Assembly: GCA_026002855.1 (NCBI GenBank)
Contig: BPGD01000001.1
Span: 4,162,001-4,226,000, forward strand
Origin: Bryobacteraceae bacterium
GTDB lineage: Bacteria; Acidobacteriota; Terriglobia; Bryobacterales; Bryobacteraceae
DNA length: 64,000 bases
Direction of reading: 5' to 3'
Part shown: piece after piece, positions 47,871 through 57,544 of the stretch
Layout: every line of letters starts with the position of its first letter
Position numbering within the stretch: position 1 is the stretch's first letter
The notes under the pieces: model-generated
Databases searched by the model: none
Seen by the model: only the letters and a program-made list of their open reading frames with translations
What the model was told of the DNA's origin: nothing
Program-made: the position numbers and the translations under genes

Positions 47871-49863
47871 GCCGCCGCCACACCTGACCCGCCGCGGCTT
47901 CGCCCGGCTGATGGCCGCCGCCGGCCTGCAACCGGGCGGCGCGCCGCGCCGGCTGCGCCGCGCCGAATCGTTTTTCGGACTCCACTTTGACCTGCATCCG
48001 AACGAAAAGGACACCGTGCTCGGCCGCGATGTCACGCCGGACACCGTGGGCCGCCTGCTCGACCGCGTGCGTCCGGATTTCGTCCAGTACGATGCCAAAG
48101 GCCACCCCGGCTGGCTCGGCTGGCCCTCTGAGGTAGGGCCCTCCGCGCCCGGCATCGTGCGCGACTCTCTCGCCGTCTGGCGTGCCGAGACCGAAAAGCG
48201 CGGCATCGCCCTGTTCATCCACTTCTCGGGCGTCTGGGACGGCGAGGCAGTCCGGCGGCATCCGGACTGGGCGCGCATCCGGGCCGACGGCAAACCGGAC
48301 GACCGCATCACCTCCACCTTCGGCCCGTATGTCGACCAGCTGATGATTCCGCAGTTACGCGAGGCCGCGACAAAATACCGGCTCGACGGCGCATGGATCG
48401 ACGGCGAATGCTGGGCCGTGCAGCCGGACTACCGTGAAGCCGCGCTGCGCGCCTTCGGCCGGCCGGCGCCGAAAAAGCCGGGCGAGCCGTACTGGCTGGA
48501 ATGGCTGGAATTCCAGCGCGAGCAGTTCCGCCGTTATGTCCGCCACTATGTCGACGAGCTCCATCGCAGCCATCCGCAGTTCCAGATCGCCAGCAACTGG
48601 CTGTATTCGACCCTGGCGCCCGAGGAGCCCGTCCTTCCCGTGGATTTTCTTTCCGGCGACTATCTGGGCAATGCGAGCATCTCGACGGCGCGCCTGGAAG
48701 CGCGATATCTCGGCCAGACGGGCAGGCCGTGGGATCTGATGGCCTGGGGCTTCCAGCAGGCCGACTCGAACACGGTCGGCCACATCTTCAAGCCGGCGGT
48801 GCAGTTAATGCAGGAGGCAGGTGTCGTGCTCGCGCAGTCCGGCGGCTTCCAGATCTACTACCACCCGGCGCGCAGCGGACACCTTGAGGAGGCGCACATC
48901 GAGACGATGGCACAGGTGGCCCGCCATTGCCGCCGCCTTCAGAAGTCAAGCCAGGGCACCGAGACAGTGCCGCAGATCGGGGTGGTCTTCAGCCGGGAAT
49001 CGCTCTACCGCACCGGCAACAGAATGTTCGGCGGCTGGGGCCGGTTGTCCGATCCAGCGCGCGGATGGCTGGACCTGCTGCTCGCCTGCCAATGGTCCGT
49101 GGACGTGCTGCCGGACTGGAAGCTCGCCCGCGTCGCCGCCAGCTATCCGTTCATCGTTCTGCCGGACTGGGAAGCGCCGGGGGAAGAGTGTCTTGAAACG
49201 TTGCTCGCTTATGCCCGCAATGGCGGCCGGCTGCTCGTGAGCGGCGCGCACAACGCGGTGGCGCTGGCGGCGCGGCTCGGCTACAGGACCGTTGGCGAAC
49301 CCGCGCGCCAGACGGCGTGGCTTGCTCTGGGAGTGGTTGGAAATGCCACGGGCCTTTGGGCGGACGTCGAGCCCGGCGCGATGAACGTGCTCGCCTGGCG
49401 ATATCCGGAGCTCAACACGACGCGCGATGGCAGGCCCGCCGCGCTGGGCGGTCCGCTCGGCCGCGGCGAGGTGATCATCGTGCCCGGCCCGGTCGGCTCC
49501 GTTTACGCTGCGGCGCATGATGCGTCCGTGCGCGCCTTCGCACGCGCGCTCGTCGCGCCCCGCTTCACGCCGCTCGTCCGGGTGGAGGCGCCGCCCACGG
49601 TGGAGGTCGTGCTGCGGCGCAAGGGCAGCGAGGTGCTCGTCCACCTCGTCAACACGACCGCGATGCAGGTGGCCGGCGACTGGGCCACGGTGGACTTTGT
49701 GCCCGCCATCGGACCCATTCGGCTGGTGTGGCAAGGATCGAAACCCAAAGCGTCCAGGCTCGAACCCGATGGCGCGCCGTTGCGCTGGCAGGCCGATCCG
49801 GGCGGCTTTGCGGCCGTCATTGCGCGGCTGGATGTGCATGCCGTGGCAGCCGTGGTACCATGA
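47869..49863 (+). CDS. Tat-exported GH29-like / trimerisation-domain glycoside hydrolase-like protein
   Basis: 664 residues with a Tat signal (HLTRRGFARLMAAAG). A TIM-barrel N-terminal half reads like alpha-L-fucosidases (FVQYDAKGHPGW; DGAWIDGECWA with Asp178 and Glu180 as candidate catalytic residues). A middle domain (VVFSRESLYRTGN ... LLVSGAHNAVAL) resembles beta-galactosidase trimerisation domains, with a C-terminal beta-sandwich (VLRRKGSEVLVHLVNTT). Substrate not determined. tRNA-Val follows. Confidence 0.68.
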   Translation: MPPPHLTRRGFARLMAAAGLQPGGAPRRLRRAESFFGLHFDLHPNEKDTVLGRDVTPDTVGRLLDRVRPDFVQYDAKGHPGWLGWPSEVGPSAPGIVRDSLAVWRAETEKRGIALFIHFSGVWDGEAVRRHPDWARIRADGKPDDRITSTFGPYVDQLMIPQLREAATKYRLDGAWIDGECWAVQPDYREAALRAFGRPAPKKPGEPYWLEWLEFQREQFRRYVRHYVDELHRSHPQFQIASNWLYSTLAPEEPVLPVDFLSGDYLGNASISTARLEARYLGQTGRPWDLMAWGFQQADSNTVGHIFKPAVQLMQEAGVVLAQSGGFQIYYHPARSGHLEEAHIETMAQVARHCRRLQKSSQGTETVPQIGVVFSRESLYRTGNRMFGGWGRLSDPARGWLDLLLACQWSVDVLPDWKLARVAASYPFIVLPDWEAPGEECLETLLAYARNGGRLLVSGAHNAVALAARLGYRTVGEPARQTAWLALGVVGNATGLWADVEPGAMNVLAWRYPELNTTRDGRPAALGGPLGRGEVIIVPGPVGSVYAAAHDASVRAFARALVAPRFTPLVRVEAPPTVEVVLRRKGSEVLVHLVNTTAMQVAGDWATVDFVPAIGPIRLVWQGSKPKASRLEPDGAPLRWQADPGGFAAVIARLDVHAVAAVVP

Positions 49864-49881
49864 GATTGAACCTGCTCGAAC

Positions 49882-49958
49882 GGGCTCGTAGCTCAGTTGG
49901 TTAGAGCGCTACCTTGACACGGTAGAGGTCGCAGATTCGAGTTCTGCCGAGCCCACCA
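49882..49958 (+). tRNA. tRNA-Val (anticodon GAC), CCA encoded
   Basis: Full cloverleaf: acceptor GGGCTCG pairs perfectly with CGAGCCC; D arm GCTC/GAGC with AGTTGGTTA loop; anticodon stem CTACC/GGTAG with loop TTGACAC (anticodon GAC); variable AGGTC; T arm GCAGA/TCTGC with TTCGAGT. Discriminator A and genomic CCA at 49956-49958. Confidence 0.97.
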
Positions 49959-50079
49959 CCGCCTGCCTTTCTCCCTCTGGATTCGCGCCGTTGCCCGGTA
50001 TTCCATCCAGCGCGCGGGGAACTTCCCTCGTCGCACGCTCCGCGTTATCATGAGGGCTTGAAGGGGCGCACGGGGACGG

Positions 50080-50109
50080 TTGCCAATCCTTCCCGGCCGC
50101 GCCTATACT
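50080..50109 (+). promoter_or_regulatory. Candidate sigma-70-type promoter
   Basis: TTGCCA at 50080-50085 and TATACT at 50104-50109 with an 18-base spacer. Predicted transcription start is near 50116. This is the best two-box promoter I see in the window. It drives the hypothetical gene at 50137 and rules out initiation at the upstream in-frame TTG at 50080. Confidence 0.55.
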
Positions 50110-50136
50110 TCTGGTTTTCGATCCGAGGGTGCTCGC

Positions 50137-50439
50137 TTGGCTTCGACCTCGAACAACCCGAGACCGGCGGCGCCGCCTCCTGGCGACGGCTTCGATCCCA
50201 TCGAGGTGCAGCGCGAGGCCGCCATGTTCTACGGCCTGTTTCTCCGCGGCGCTTCTCCCGAAGAGCTGCGCCGCGACATTGCCATCCCGCGCGAGGTGTT
50301 CCGCAAGTGGCTCTCCCACCCGCTGTACGACAGCCAGTTCCGCGAGAATGCCAGGCGCATTTACCGGTTCCGCCGCCAGGTGCTGGCCGTGTTCGACGAA
50401 CTGGTCGACCAGGCCCGGATGAAAGACCGTCTCCAGTAG
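50137..50439 (+). CDS. Small helical protein, possibly HTH, unknown function
   Basis: 100 residues from a TTG at 50137 with GAGG about eight bases upstream and a promoter just before it. After a Pro/Ala-rich start comes a helical domain: FDPIEVQREAAMFYGLFLRG, then SPEELRRDIAIPREVFRKWL, which resembles a helix-turn-helix recognition helix. It is soluble and basic. It may be a small DNA-binding regulator, but no family is recognised. The lipoprotein gene follows after 11 bases. Confidence 0.5.
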   Translation: MASTSNNPRPAAPPPGDGFDPIEVQREAAMFYGLFLRGASPEELRRDIAIPREVFRKWLSHPLYDSQFRENARRIYRFRRQVLAVFDELVDQARMKDRLQ

Positions 50440-50450
50440 GATCCTCCTCT

Positions 50451-50912
50451 GTGCACTCTCGTCTCCTGCTACCATTCCTCATGCTGGCAGCGCTCAGCGG
50501 GTGCGGCTTCCGTGCGCCCAGTCAGGAGCCGCTGAACCTCTCCTTCCAGGTGCAGGGCGAACCCGCGCCGCGGTCGCTGGCTGACTTTCGCGGCCGCGTG
50601 GTGGCGTTCACATTGTGGGAGCCCTCCTGCCCGCAATGCGATTCCCAGGCGCTGGTGCTGAACGATCTGAACAGGCGTCTTTCCCGCGAAGGGCTCATCT
50701 GCTTTGTCCTGCATGAACCGGGCATGCCGGAACCGGTGGCGAACCTGACGCTGATCACCGGCGCCGTCGTTGCCCCGCCCGCCAGCCCGCTGCCGCGAAC
50801 CCGCCCGCTGACGCTGATCCTCGACCGCCAGGGGCGGCTGGTTCATCAACTCGAAAAGCCCGCCGACGCGCAGGAACTGGAGAAGCTGCTCTCGCCCCTG
50901 CTGGCGGGCTGA
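50451..50912 (+). CDS. TlpA/thioredoxin-like lipoprotein
   Basis: 153 residues from GTG 50451 (TAGGA about ten bases upstream). Signal peptide with lipobox LSGC (HSRLLLPFLMLAALSGCG). The mature part has a thioredoxin-fold redox motif WEPSCPQCDS (CPQC) and RTRPLTLILDRQGRLVHQLE. It probably acts as a membrane-tethered disulfide reductase or thiol carrier outside the cytoplasm. It lies right after the small helical gene in one likely transcript. Confidence 0.75.
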   Translation: MHSRLLLPFLMLAALSGCGFRAPSQEPLNLSFQVQGEPAPRSLADFRGRVVAFTLWEPSCPQCDSQALVLNDLNRRLSREGLICFVLHEPGMPEPVANLTLITGAVVAPPASPLPRTRPLTLILDRQGRLVHQLEKPADAQELEKLLSPLLAG

Positions 50913-50915
50913 GCC

Positions 50916-51827
50916 TCATTCGAAAAGCTTCTCCAGACGGCGCCACTCAAACTGCCACTGGCCGCGCACGAAAGCGCCATCGGCGCGAATCTGGCCCTGC
51001 GCAAGCAGCGCCGGCAGGGAGTCCCTGTCGCCTGCGGCTGCCGCCGCCTCCCGCAGCGCCTTCAGCACCTCCTCCCAACCCCCTGCCATCGTCCGGGCCA
51101 TTTCGCCGTCGCGGCAGGCCACGTGCATGTTGAGATGGATTCTTCCCCCGCCGGCGCCCACACTCCACAGGACCCATTTCGACTCGCGCAGGCCGGCCAG
51201 CGCCACCGCCACCCACGCCGGGGCTCCTTCGGGCGCTTCCAGCATGGAGCCCGGCACATAGAGCCAAAGGGGCGCATCCGGCGGTTGCCATTCGGCCGAA
51301 AAAGGCTTCCGCGCCTCGTCCGTGAACGCCGCCGCCGCCAGCGGGTCCGGACTGACCGCAATGCCCCATCGCCCGCGCCCAAGCCGCATCCACGAGATCT
51401 GTCGCTCCGGCATCGATCCCTGCATCGAGCAGAGCCCGCCGAAACAACGCCCGCCATGCGCAAGGAAATACCGCCGCAGCCGGTCCTCGTCGACCTGTGC
51501 TTCCACGACAATCCACCGCCGGCCGTTTTCTCCCCGCAGGACCACCGCGTCCAGGTCGCGCCGGTACTCGAATCCGGTGGCCTCGACAAACCGCCTGTAT
51601 TCCTCATCCTCCGCGCCCGCCTCCCCGGCGATGCGCTGGAGGATTCCGGTCTGACGCAGCGCGCGTGCATCGACAAACACGGTGAGCCCCTCGCCCGGCG
51701 GCAGTCCGGCGAGCAGCGCACGCGCGTCGGCCCGCCGCCAGGGCGCCCATCGCCACAGGACGAAACCGGCGGCCGCGGCGGCAATCAGAACAGCAGCAAC
51801 GAGGGCCGTGCGGCGCGAGAAACCCAT
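50916..51827 (-). CDS. Membrane-anchored protein of unknown function
   Basis: 303 residues with one N-terminal membrane helix (ALVAAVLIAAAAAGFVLW) and a soluble domain outside. Segments such as LPPGEGLTVFVDARALRQTGIL and WVAVALAGLRESKWVLWSVGAG resemble DUF3352-type or other repeat-containing surface proteins of Acidobacteria. I cannot name the family with confidence. TAGGA directly before the ATG is a close ribosome binding site. It converges on the lipoprotein gene, with a three-base gap. Confidence 0.55.
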   Translation of the reverse strand: MGFSRRTALVAAVLIAAAAAGFVLWRWAPWRRADARALLAGLPPGEGLTVFVDARALRQTGILQRIAGEAGAEDEEYRRFVEATGFEYRRDLDAVVLRGENGRRWIVVEAQVDEDRLRRYFLAHGGRCFGGLCSMQGSMPERQISWMRLGRGRWGIAVSPDPLAAAAFTDEARKPFSAEWQPPDAPLWLYVPGSMLEAPEGAPAWVAVALAGLRESKWVLWSVGAGGGRIHLNMHVACRDGEMARTMAGGWEEVLKALREAAAAAGDRDSLPALLAQGQIRADGAFVRGQWQFEWRRLEKLFE

Positions 51828-51857
51828 TCCTACCGCAGCTTAGCATCCGCGCTCTCC

Positions 51858-51863
51858 TATACT
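51858..51863 (+). promoter_or_regulatory. Candidate -10 element (TATACT) for the NlpC/P60 gene
   Basis: TATACT lies nine bases before ATG 51873, giving a leader of only a few bases, with GTAGG in between that could be part of a ribosome binding site. No matching -35 at the normal distance. The gap between this gene and its divergent neighbour is only 45 bases. Confidence 0.35.
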
Positions 51864-51872
51864 GGCGGTAGG

Positions 51873-52739
51873 ATGCGTGTCTGGCTCCCTGCCCTCATGT
51901 CCCTTGCCGCCATTTCCAGCGCCCAGCCGCGCGCGGTGGTCACCGTGCCGGTGCTGAACATGTTCTCGCGCGCCTCAGAAGACGCCGACGTGGTCAGCCA
52001 GGCGCGCTACGGCATGACGGTGGGCGTGGACAAGACCGAAGACGGGTGGGCGCGCATCCGCACGTTGCACGACGATTATCCGGGCTGGGCCCGCCTCGAC
52101 GGGTTGCGCCGGCTCGACGAGGGCGAAACGTATGCGGAGAAGGGGCGCGTCGCCTTCGTTGACAGCCTGCGCGCACACCTCTACCGCACGCCTTCGGTGA
52201 CGCGCCACGCGCCGCTGCTCACCGTTCCCTACGAGACGCGGCTCGAGGTCCTGGAAGAGCCGGAGATGGAAGACCGGCGCTGGATCCGCGTGCGGCTGCC
52301 CGACACGCGCGAGGCCTGGATCCAGCGCGGCGACGTCCTGTTCGACCCGCCGGCGCTGTCCGTCGCCGGGCTCGTCGAGCTTTCCCGACGCTTCCTCGGC
52401 CTGCCCTACACCTGGGGCGGCACGACGGGCTTCGGCTTCGACTGCTCCGGGTTCACCCAGATGCTCGTGCGCCGCGGCGGCGTGCTGATGCCGCGCGACG
52501 CCCAGCCGCAGGCCGCCTGGGAAGGCATGCAGAAGATCAGCCGGGAAGAGCTTCAGCCGGGCGACCTGCTCTTCTTTGGCCCAAACGGGCAGAGGATCAA
52601 TCACACGGGTTTTTATCTCGGCAACGGGGAATTCATCCACTCGACCACGAACACGCGGCCCGTGCTCCAGATCAGCCGGCTCGGCGACGAACCCTGGAGC
52701 CGGCTGCTGGTGGCCTGCCGCCGCTGGAAACGTCCATGA
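51873..52739 (+). CDS. NlpC/P60 (C40) murein peptidase with SH3-like domains
   Basis: 288 residues: signal peptide (RVWLPALMSLAAISSAQ), two SH3-like wall-binding domains (about 20-160), and a C40 cysteine peptidase with Cys191 in FGFDCSGF, His244 in NHTGFY and His256 as the third residue. This is the YkfC-like arrangement that cuts between gamma-D-Glu and the diamino acid in murein peptides. It overlaps the dipeptide epimerase gene by four bases, as expected for murein-peptide salvage. Confidence 0.88.
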   Translation: MRVWLPALMSLAAISSAQPRAVVTVPVLNMFSRASEDADVVSQARYGMTVGVDKTEDGWARIRTLHDDYPGWARLDGLRRLDEGETYAEKGRVAFVDSLRAHLYRTPSVTRHAPLLTVPYETRLEVLEEPEMEDRRWIRVRLPDTREAWIQRGDVLFDPPALSVAGLVELSRRFLGLPYTWGGTTGFGFDCSGFTQMLVRRGGVLMPRDAQPQAAWEGMQKISREELQPGDLLFFGPNGQRINHTGFYLGNGEFIHSTTNTRPVLQISRLGDEPWSRLLVACRRWKRP

Positions 52740-53836
52740 ATCGTAGAACATTTCTCTCCGCTCCTGTTTTTGCCGCGCCGCTGGCCGCCGCGCCGTCGAG
52801 CGGGGCGCCCGCCATCGAGACCCGCATCCGCCGGCTGCGCCTGCGCCACACCTGGACCACGGTGATGTCGTCGAGCGAATACCGCGACACCTTCTTTGTC
52901 GAATACTCGCGCGACGGGATCACCGGCATCGGCGAGGGCGCGCCCATCATCCGCTACCGGGAGACCGCTGAAAGCTGCCGCGCCGCCGTGGAGTCGATCC
53001 GCCCGTGGCTCGTCGGGCAGCGCCCGGAAGCCTTCGTCAAGCTCATGAACGGCGTCTTCCGGCGCATCGAGGGCAACTTCGCCGCCAAGGCCGCGCTCGA
53101 CATCGCGCTGTTCGACTGGAACGCACAGAAACTCGGCGTGCCCCTGTGGCGGTGGTTCGGACTCGACCGCAACGACGCGCCGCTGACCACCTTCTCCATC
53201 GGCATCGACAAGGCGGACGTCATCCGCCAGAAGGTGCGCGAGGCGGAGGACTTCCCGGTGCTGAAGATCAAGGTGGGCCTCGACAACGACGAAGAGGTGA
53301 TCGCCGCCGTCCGCTCCGTCACGCGCAAGCCGCTGCGCGTCGACGCCAACGAGGGGTTCAGGTCGAAGGAAGAGGCGGTGGAAAAGATCAACTGGCTGGA
53401 GAAACAGGGCGTGGAATTCATCGAGCAGCCGCTGCCGGCGGCGAACCTCGAAGACATGAACTGGATCCGCAAGCGCGTCCACATCCCGGTGTTCGCCGAC
53501 GAGGCCTGCCTTCACCCGGCCGACGTGCCGCGCCTCGCCCCCTACTTCGATGGCGTCAACGTGAAGGTCGACAAGTGCGGCGGGCTGCTCGAGGCCAAGC
53601 GCATGATCGAGATGGCGCGCTCGCTCGGCCTGAAGGTGATGCTCGGCTGCATGGTCTCCAGCTCGGTGGCGATCACCGCCGCCGCGCACCTGTCGCCGCT
53701 GGTAGACTACGCCGACCTCGACGGAAACCTGCTCATCGCCAACGACCCTTACGAAGGCGTCCGCGTCGACAAGGGCCGGCTGATTCTACCGGACCGGCCG
53801 GGGCTCGGCCTGCGCCCGCGCCCTGGCGCCGCGTAA
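52736..53836 (+). CDS. Dipeptide epimerase (enolase superfamily, L-Ala-D/L-Glu epimerase-like)
   Basis: 366 residues. Catalytic LKIKVG (Lys177, Lys179), metal ligands Asp203 (RVDANEGF), Glu230 (FIEQPLP) and Asp255 (FADEAC), and Lys280 in VDKCGG; all fit the muconate-lactonising/dipeptide epimerase subgroup. It begins with a Tat-like MNRRTFLSAPVFAAPLAAAP, unusual for this enzyme. Coupling to an NlpC/P60 gene suggests conversion of the L-Ala-D-Glu released from murein. Some exported members may act on other dipeptides. Confidence 0.82.
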   Translation: MNRRTFLSAPVFAAPLAAAPSSGAPAIETRIRRLRLRHTWTTVMSSSEYRDTFFVEYSRDGITGIGEGAPIIRYRETAESCRAAVESIRPWLVGQRPEAFVKLMNGVFRRIEGNFAAKAALDIALFDWNAQKLGVPLWRWFGLDRNDAPLTTFSIGIDKADVIRQKVREAEDFPVLKIKVGLDNDEEVIAAVRSVTRKPLRVDANEGFRSKEEAVEKINWLEKQGVEFIEQPLPAANLEDMNWIRKRVHIPVFADEACLHPADVPRLAPYFDGVNVKVDKCGGLLEAKRMIEMARSLGLKVMLGCMVSSSVAITAAAHLSPLVDYADLDGNLLIANDPYEGVRVDKGRLILPDRPGLGLRPRPGAA

Positions 53837-53913
53837 GCCTGCCATCCGCCGCGACACGGTTTCCATCGTGGGGCCGGCATCCTGATAACATCACTCTGGC
53901 TGGAGGCCCTTCC

Positions 53914-54348
53914 ATGAAGGAACAGAACTACGCCAACCACGCTCGCCTGGTGCCGGGTTATCACTTCGTGCTCACCCCCGTGCTGCTGGCCACATGCATC
54001 GGATCGCTCGTCAACCTCTGGAAGTCGCTGGGCGACCATCAGCGCCTTTACAGCGCCTCGCTGATCGCCGTTCTCTCCTTCTGCGCCTTCTTCATCGCGG
54101 GCTATGCGCGCATCTTCGCGCTGAAGGCCCAGGACCGCGCCATCCGCGCCGAGGAGAACCTGCGGCATTTCGTGCTTGCGGGCCGGCTGCTCGATCCGCG
54201 GCTCAGCGTGAAACAGATTGTCGCGCTTCGCTTCGCCTCCGACGGCGAGTTCGTCGACCTGGCCCGGCGGGCGGCGGAAGAGGGCATGGAGCCGGACGCC
54301 ATCAAACGCGCCATCAGGAACTGGCGCGCCGATCACTACCGCGTCTGA
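53914..54348 (+). CDS. Small membrane protein, DUF6526-like
   Basis: 144 residues, start ATG 53914 with GGAGG eight bases upstream. Two hydrophobic helices (YHFVLTPVLLATCIGSLVNLW and SLIAVLSFCAFFIAGYARIF) followed by a charged cytosolic part with RAIRAEENLRHFVLAGRLLDP. I associate this pattern with the DUF6526 family, uncharacterised. It lies 77 bases after the epimerase gene and may belong to its transcript. Confidence 0.65.
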   Translation: MKEQNYANHARLVPGYHFVLTPVLLATCIGSLVNLWKSLGDHQRLYSASLIAVLSFCAFFIAGYARIFALKAQDRAIRAEENLRHFVLAGRLLDPRLSVKQIVALRFASDGEFVDLARRAAEEGMEPDAIKRAIRNWRADHYRV

Positions 54349-54384
54349 CCCGCGCCGAAGGCGCGCGCCTGGCCGCGCCCGGCG

Positions 54385-55650
54385 TCACGCCGCTGTTACC
54401 GGCTGGTGTTTCTTCACCCAGTCCGGGTCGAACTCCACGCCAAACCCCGGCCCCCTCGGAACCCGGATCTTTCCATTCACCACCCGCAGCGGCGACGTGA
54501 GGCACTCGAACCGCACGTGCGTCTGATAACCCTTGAACTCATGGTGCTCTCCGGCGTTGGGAACCACCGACACCAACTGAATGTTGTAGACGTAGCCGAG
54601 CCCGCCACCGGACATGTGCGGAATGAAGTGCCTGCCGCAGGCCGCCGCCATCCGCGCCACCCGAATGGAACGGATCATCCCGCCGAAGTAGTAGTTGTCC
54701 GGCTGCACGATGTCCAGCCCGTCGTGAGCCAGCAGCCAGCGGAACCCGTAGAAGGAATGGTCCTGCTCGCCGTTGGCGACGGGAATCGCCAGCGCCTCCG
54801 ATACCTGGCGGATCTCTTCCAGGTGGTCGAACATCACCGGTTCCTCAAAATACCGGTATTTGTATTCTTCGAGAAGCCGGCCGACTCGAATGGCCTCAGG
54901 CACGGTGTAGAAGCCGTTGGCATCGGCATACAGGGCCATGGAATCGCCAAAGGTTTTCCGGATGAGCGGGATGATTTTCTCCGTTCTGCCCGGCGGTGCC
55001 GAAGCGTGCATGTCGGTGGTCATGAACATCAGCCCGCCTACTTTGATTTTCAGGGCCTTCGCGTCGTATTTCGCCACTTCATTGCGGATCAGTTCCAGCG
55101 ATTCCTCCACCGGCTTTTCCCGCCATTCCGTTGCCACGTAGACACCCACCTGCGGATGATGGAGTTCGCCGATGAGATCGCCGGCCGGCTTGTTCGCGAT
55201 GCGGCCCAGCATGTCCAGAATGGCGAATTCGATCGTGGCCAGCGGGACGCCCAGCGAGATGCCTCCAAAGCGGTAGTTGAAATCGTAGACAAGCACGCGC
55301 TCCAGAATGAGGTCGAGCTCGCGTGCGTCCTTTCCGAGGAAAAAGGGACGGAGCCTGCGCAGGAAGATCGGATATAGGTTGCGCATTTCGCCGTGGGCCA
55401 CCGACATTCCTTCGGCCCCGTCCCGCGAACGCACGCGGCAGAGAAAACTCTGACCCAGCCGGAGCAGATCCAGTGATTCGATGATCACCGGAGACGAAAA
55501 CAGGTGCTTCTTGAGAACCGGTTGCCGGAGCCCCCCGTCCAGCCGGGCGAGGCGTTCCTCAATGCGCGAGGGCAGGCGCCATGCCTGCCCCGCGGCCGTG
55601 GCCGCCCCCGCCGCCAGTCCCGCCAGCATTTTTCGACGGCTCATCCGCAT
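54385..55650 (-). CDS. Tat-exported enolase-superfamily enzyme (mandelate racemase subgroup)
   Basis: 421 residues. ATG 55650 is firm because AAGGAGG lies seven bases upstream. Tat signal [20 protein letters not shown]. Barrel motifs: KIKVG (Lys201, Lys203), metal ligands Asp243 (DANGFY), Glu269/270 (FEEPV), Glu295 (NGEQ), and a His345-Asp314 pair ([15 protein letters not shown]) as in mandelate racemase/sugar acid dehydratases. The likely substrate is a sugar acid. Transcribed away from the coupled epimerase. Confidence 0.8.
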   Translation of the reverse strand: MRMSRRKMLAGLAAGAATAAGQAWRLPSRIEERLARLDGGLRQPVLKKHLFSSPVIIESLDLLRLGQSFLCRVRSRDGAEGMSVAHGEMRNLYPIFLRRLRPFFLGKDARELDLILERVLVYDFNYRFGGISLGVPLATIEFAILDMLGRIANKPAGDLIGELHHPQVGVYVATEWREKPVEESLELIRNEVAKYDAKALKIKVGGLMFMTTDMHASAPPGRTEKIIPLIRKTFGDSMALYADANGFYTVPEAIRVGRLLEEYKYRYFEEPVMFDHLEEIRQVSEALAIPVANGEQDHSFYGFRWLLAHDGLDIVQPDNYYFGGMIRSIRVARMAAACGRHFIPHMSGGGLGYVYNIQLVSVVPNAGEHHEFKGYQTHVRFECLTSPLRVVNGKIRVPRGPGFGVEFDPDWVKKHQPVTAA

Positions 55651-55769
55651 GGAGCTACCTCCTTGTGCGGGGCCGCCACGCGGCGCCGTTGCCCGGCGCA
55701 GACGGCCCCGGCGCCGAGAGCCTATCACGATGAAGACCCACCCGGGCCCGCGGGCCTGCCCGTGGGGAC

Positions 55770-57093
<1,324 letters not shown>

Positions 57094-57095
<2 letters not shown>

Positions 57096-57108
57096 CTTCT
57101 TTGAAGTG
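57094..57108. repeat. Inverted repeat CACTTC-TTT-GAAGTG over the esterase promoter
   Basis: Perfect 6-base arms around TTT, touching the TG of the extended -10. This placement is typical of a repressor operator. It is also 41 bases before the divergent cyclotransferase-like gene and could affect both. Confidence 0.4.
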
Positions 57109-57148
57109 CCTGCGCAAGCGCTATCATCCGTGGGCCTGAATCTGACCT

Positions 57149-57544
57149 ATGCTGGTTTCGATGCCGACTTCCGCAACGGCCGCCCGGCTCTTCGTCTATG
57201 GCACGCTGAAGCGCGGCTTCGCCAATCCCTGGTCGCGGCGCCTGTGGGCCGAGGCCATGTTTCTTGGTCCGGCAACCATTTGCGGGCGGCTGTATGATTT
57301 CGGTCCGTATCCGGCCCTGGTTGAGACGGGCAGGAAAGATGAAGTGGTCCACGGCGAAGTGGCTGCATTGCGGCGTCCAGGTCTTCTTCAGGACCTCGAC
57401 GCTTATGAAGGGCCGCAGTTCGCGCGCGTGCTGCGGCCTGTCCGCATCGAAGACGGCGCCGCGCTTGATGCCTGGGTCTATGTTTTCCGCGGCCCGCTTG
57501 GACAGGCCCGCCTGGTTGCCGGGGGCCGCTGGCCGGTACAATGA
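57149..57544 (+). CDS. Gamma-glutamylcyclotransferase (AIG2/GGCT) family protein
   Basis: 131 residues (or 127 from the second ATG at 57161). The fold signature LFVYGTLKRGFANPW and the likely catalytic Glu in LDAYEGPQF are present. Family members cyclise gamma-glutamyl groups to 5-oxoproline or cleave gamma-glutamyl amines. It is coupled to the dipeptidase gene by a four-base overlap (ATGA), suggesting a joint role in gamma-glutamyl peptide breakdown. Confidence 0.78.
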   Translation: MLVSMPTSATAARLFVYGTLKRGFANPWSRRLWAEAMFLGPATICGRLYDFGPYPALVETGRKDEVVHGEVAALRRPGLLQDLDAYEGPQFARVLRPVRIEDGAALDAWVYVFRGPLGQARLVAGGRWPVQ

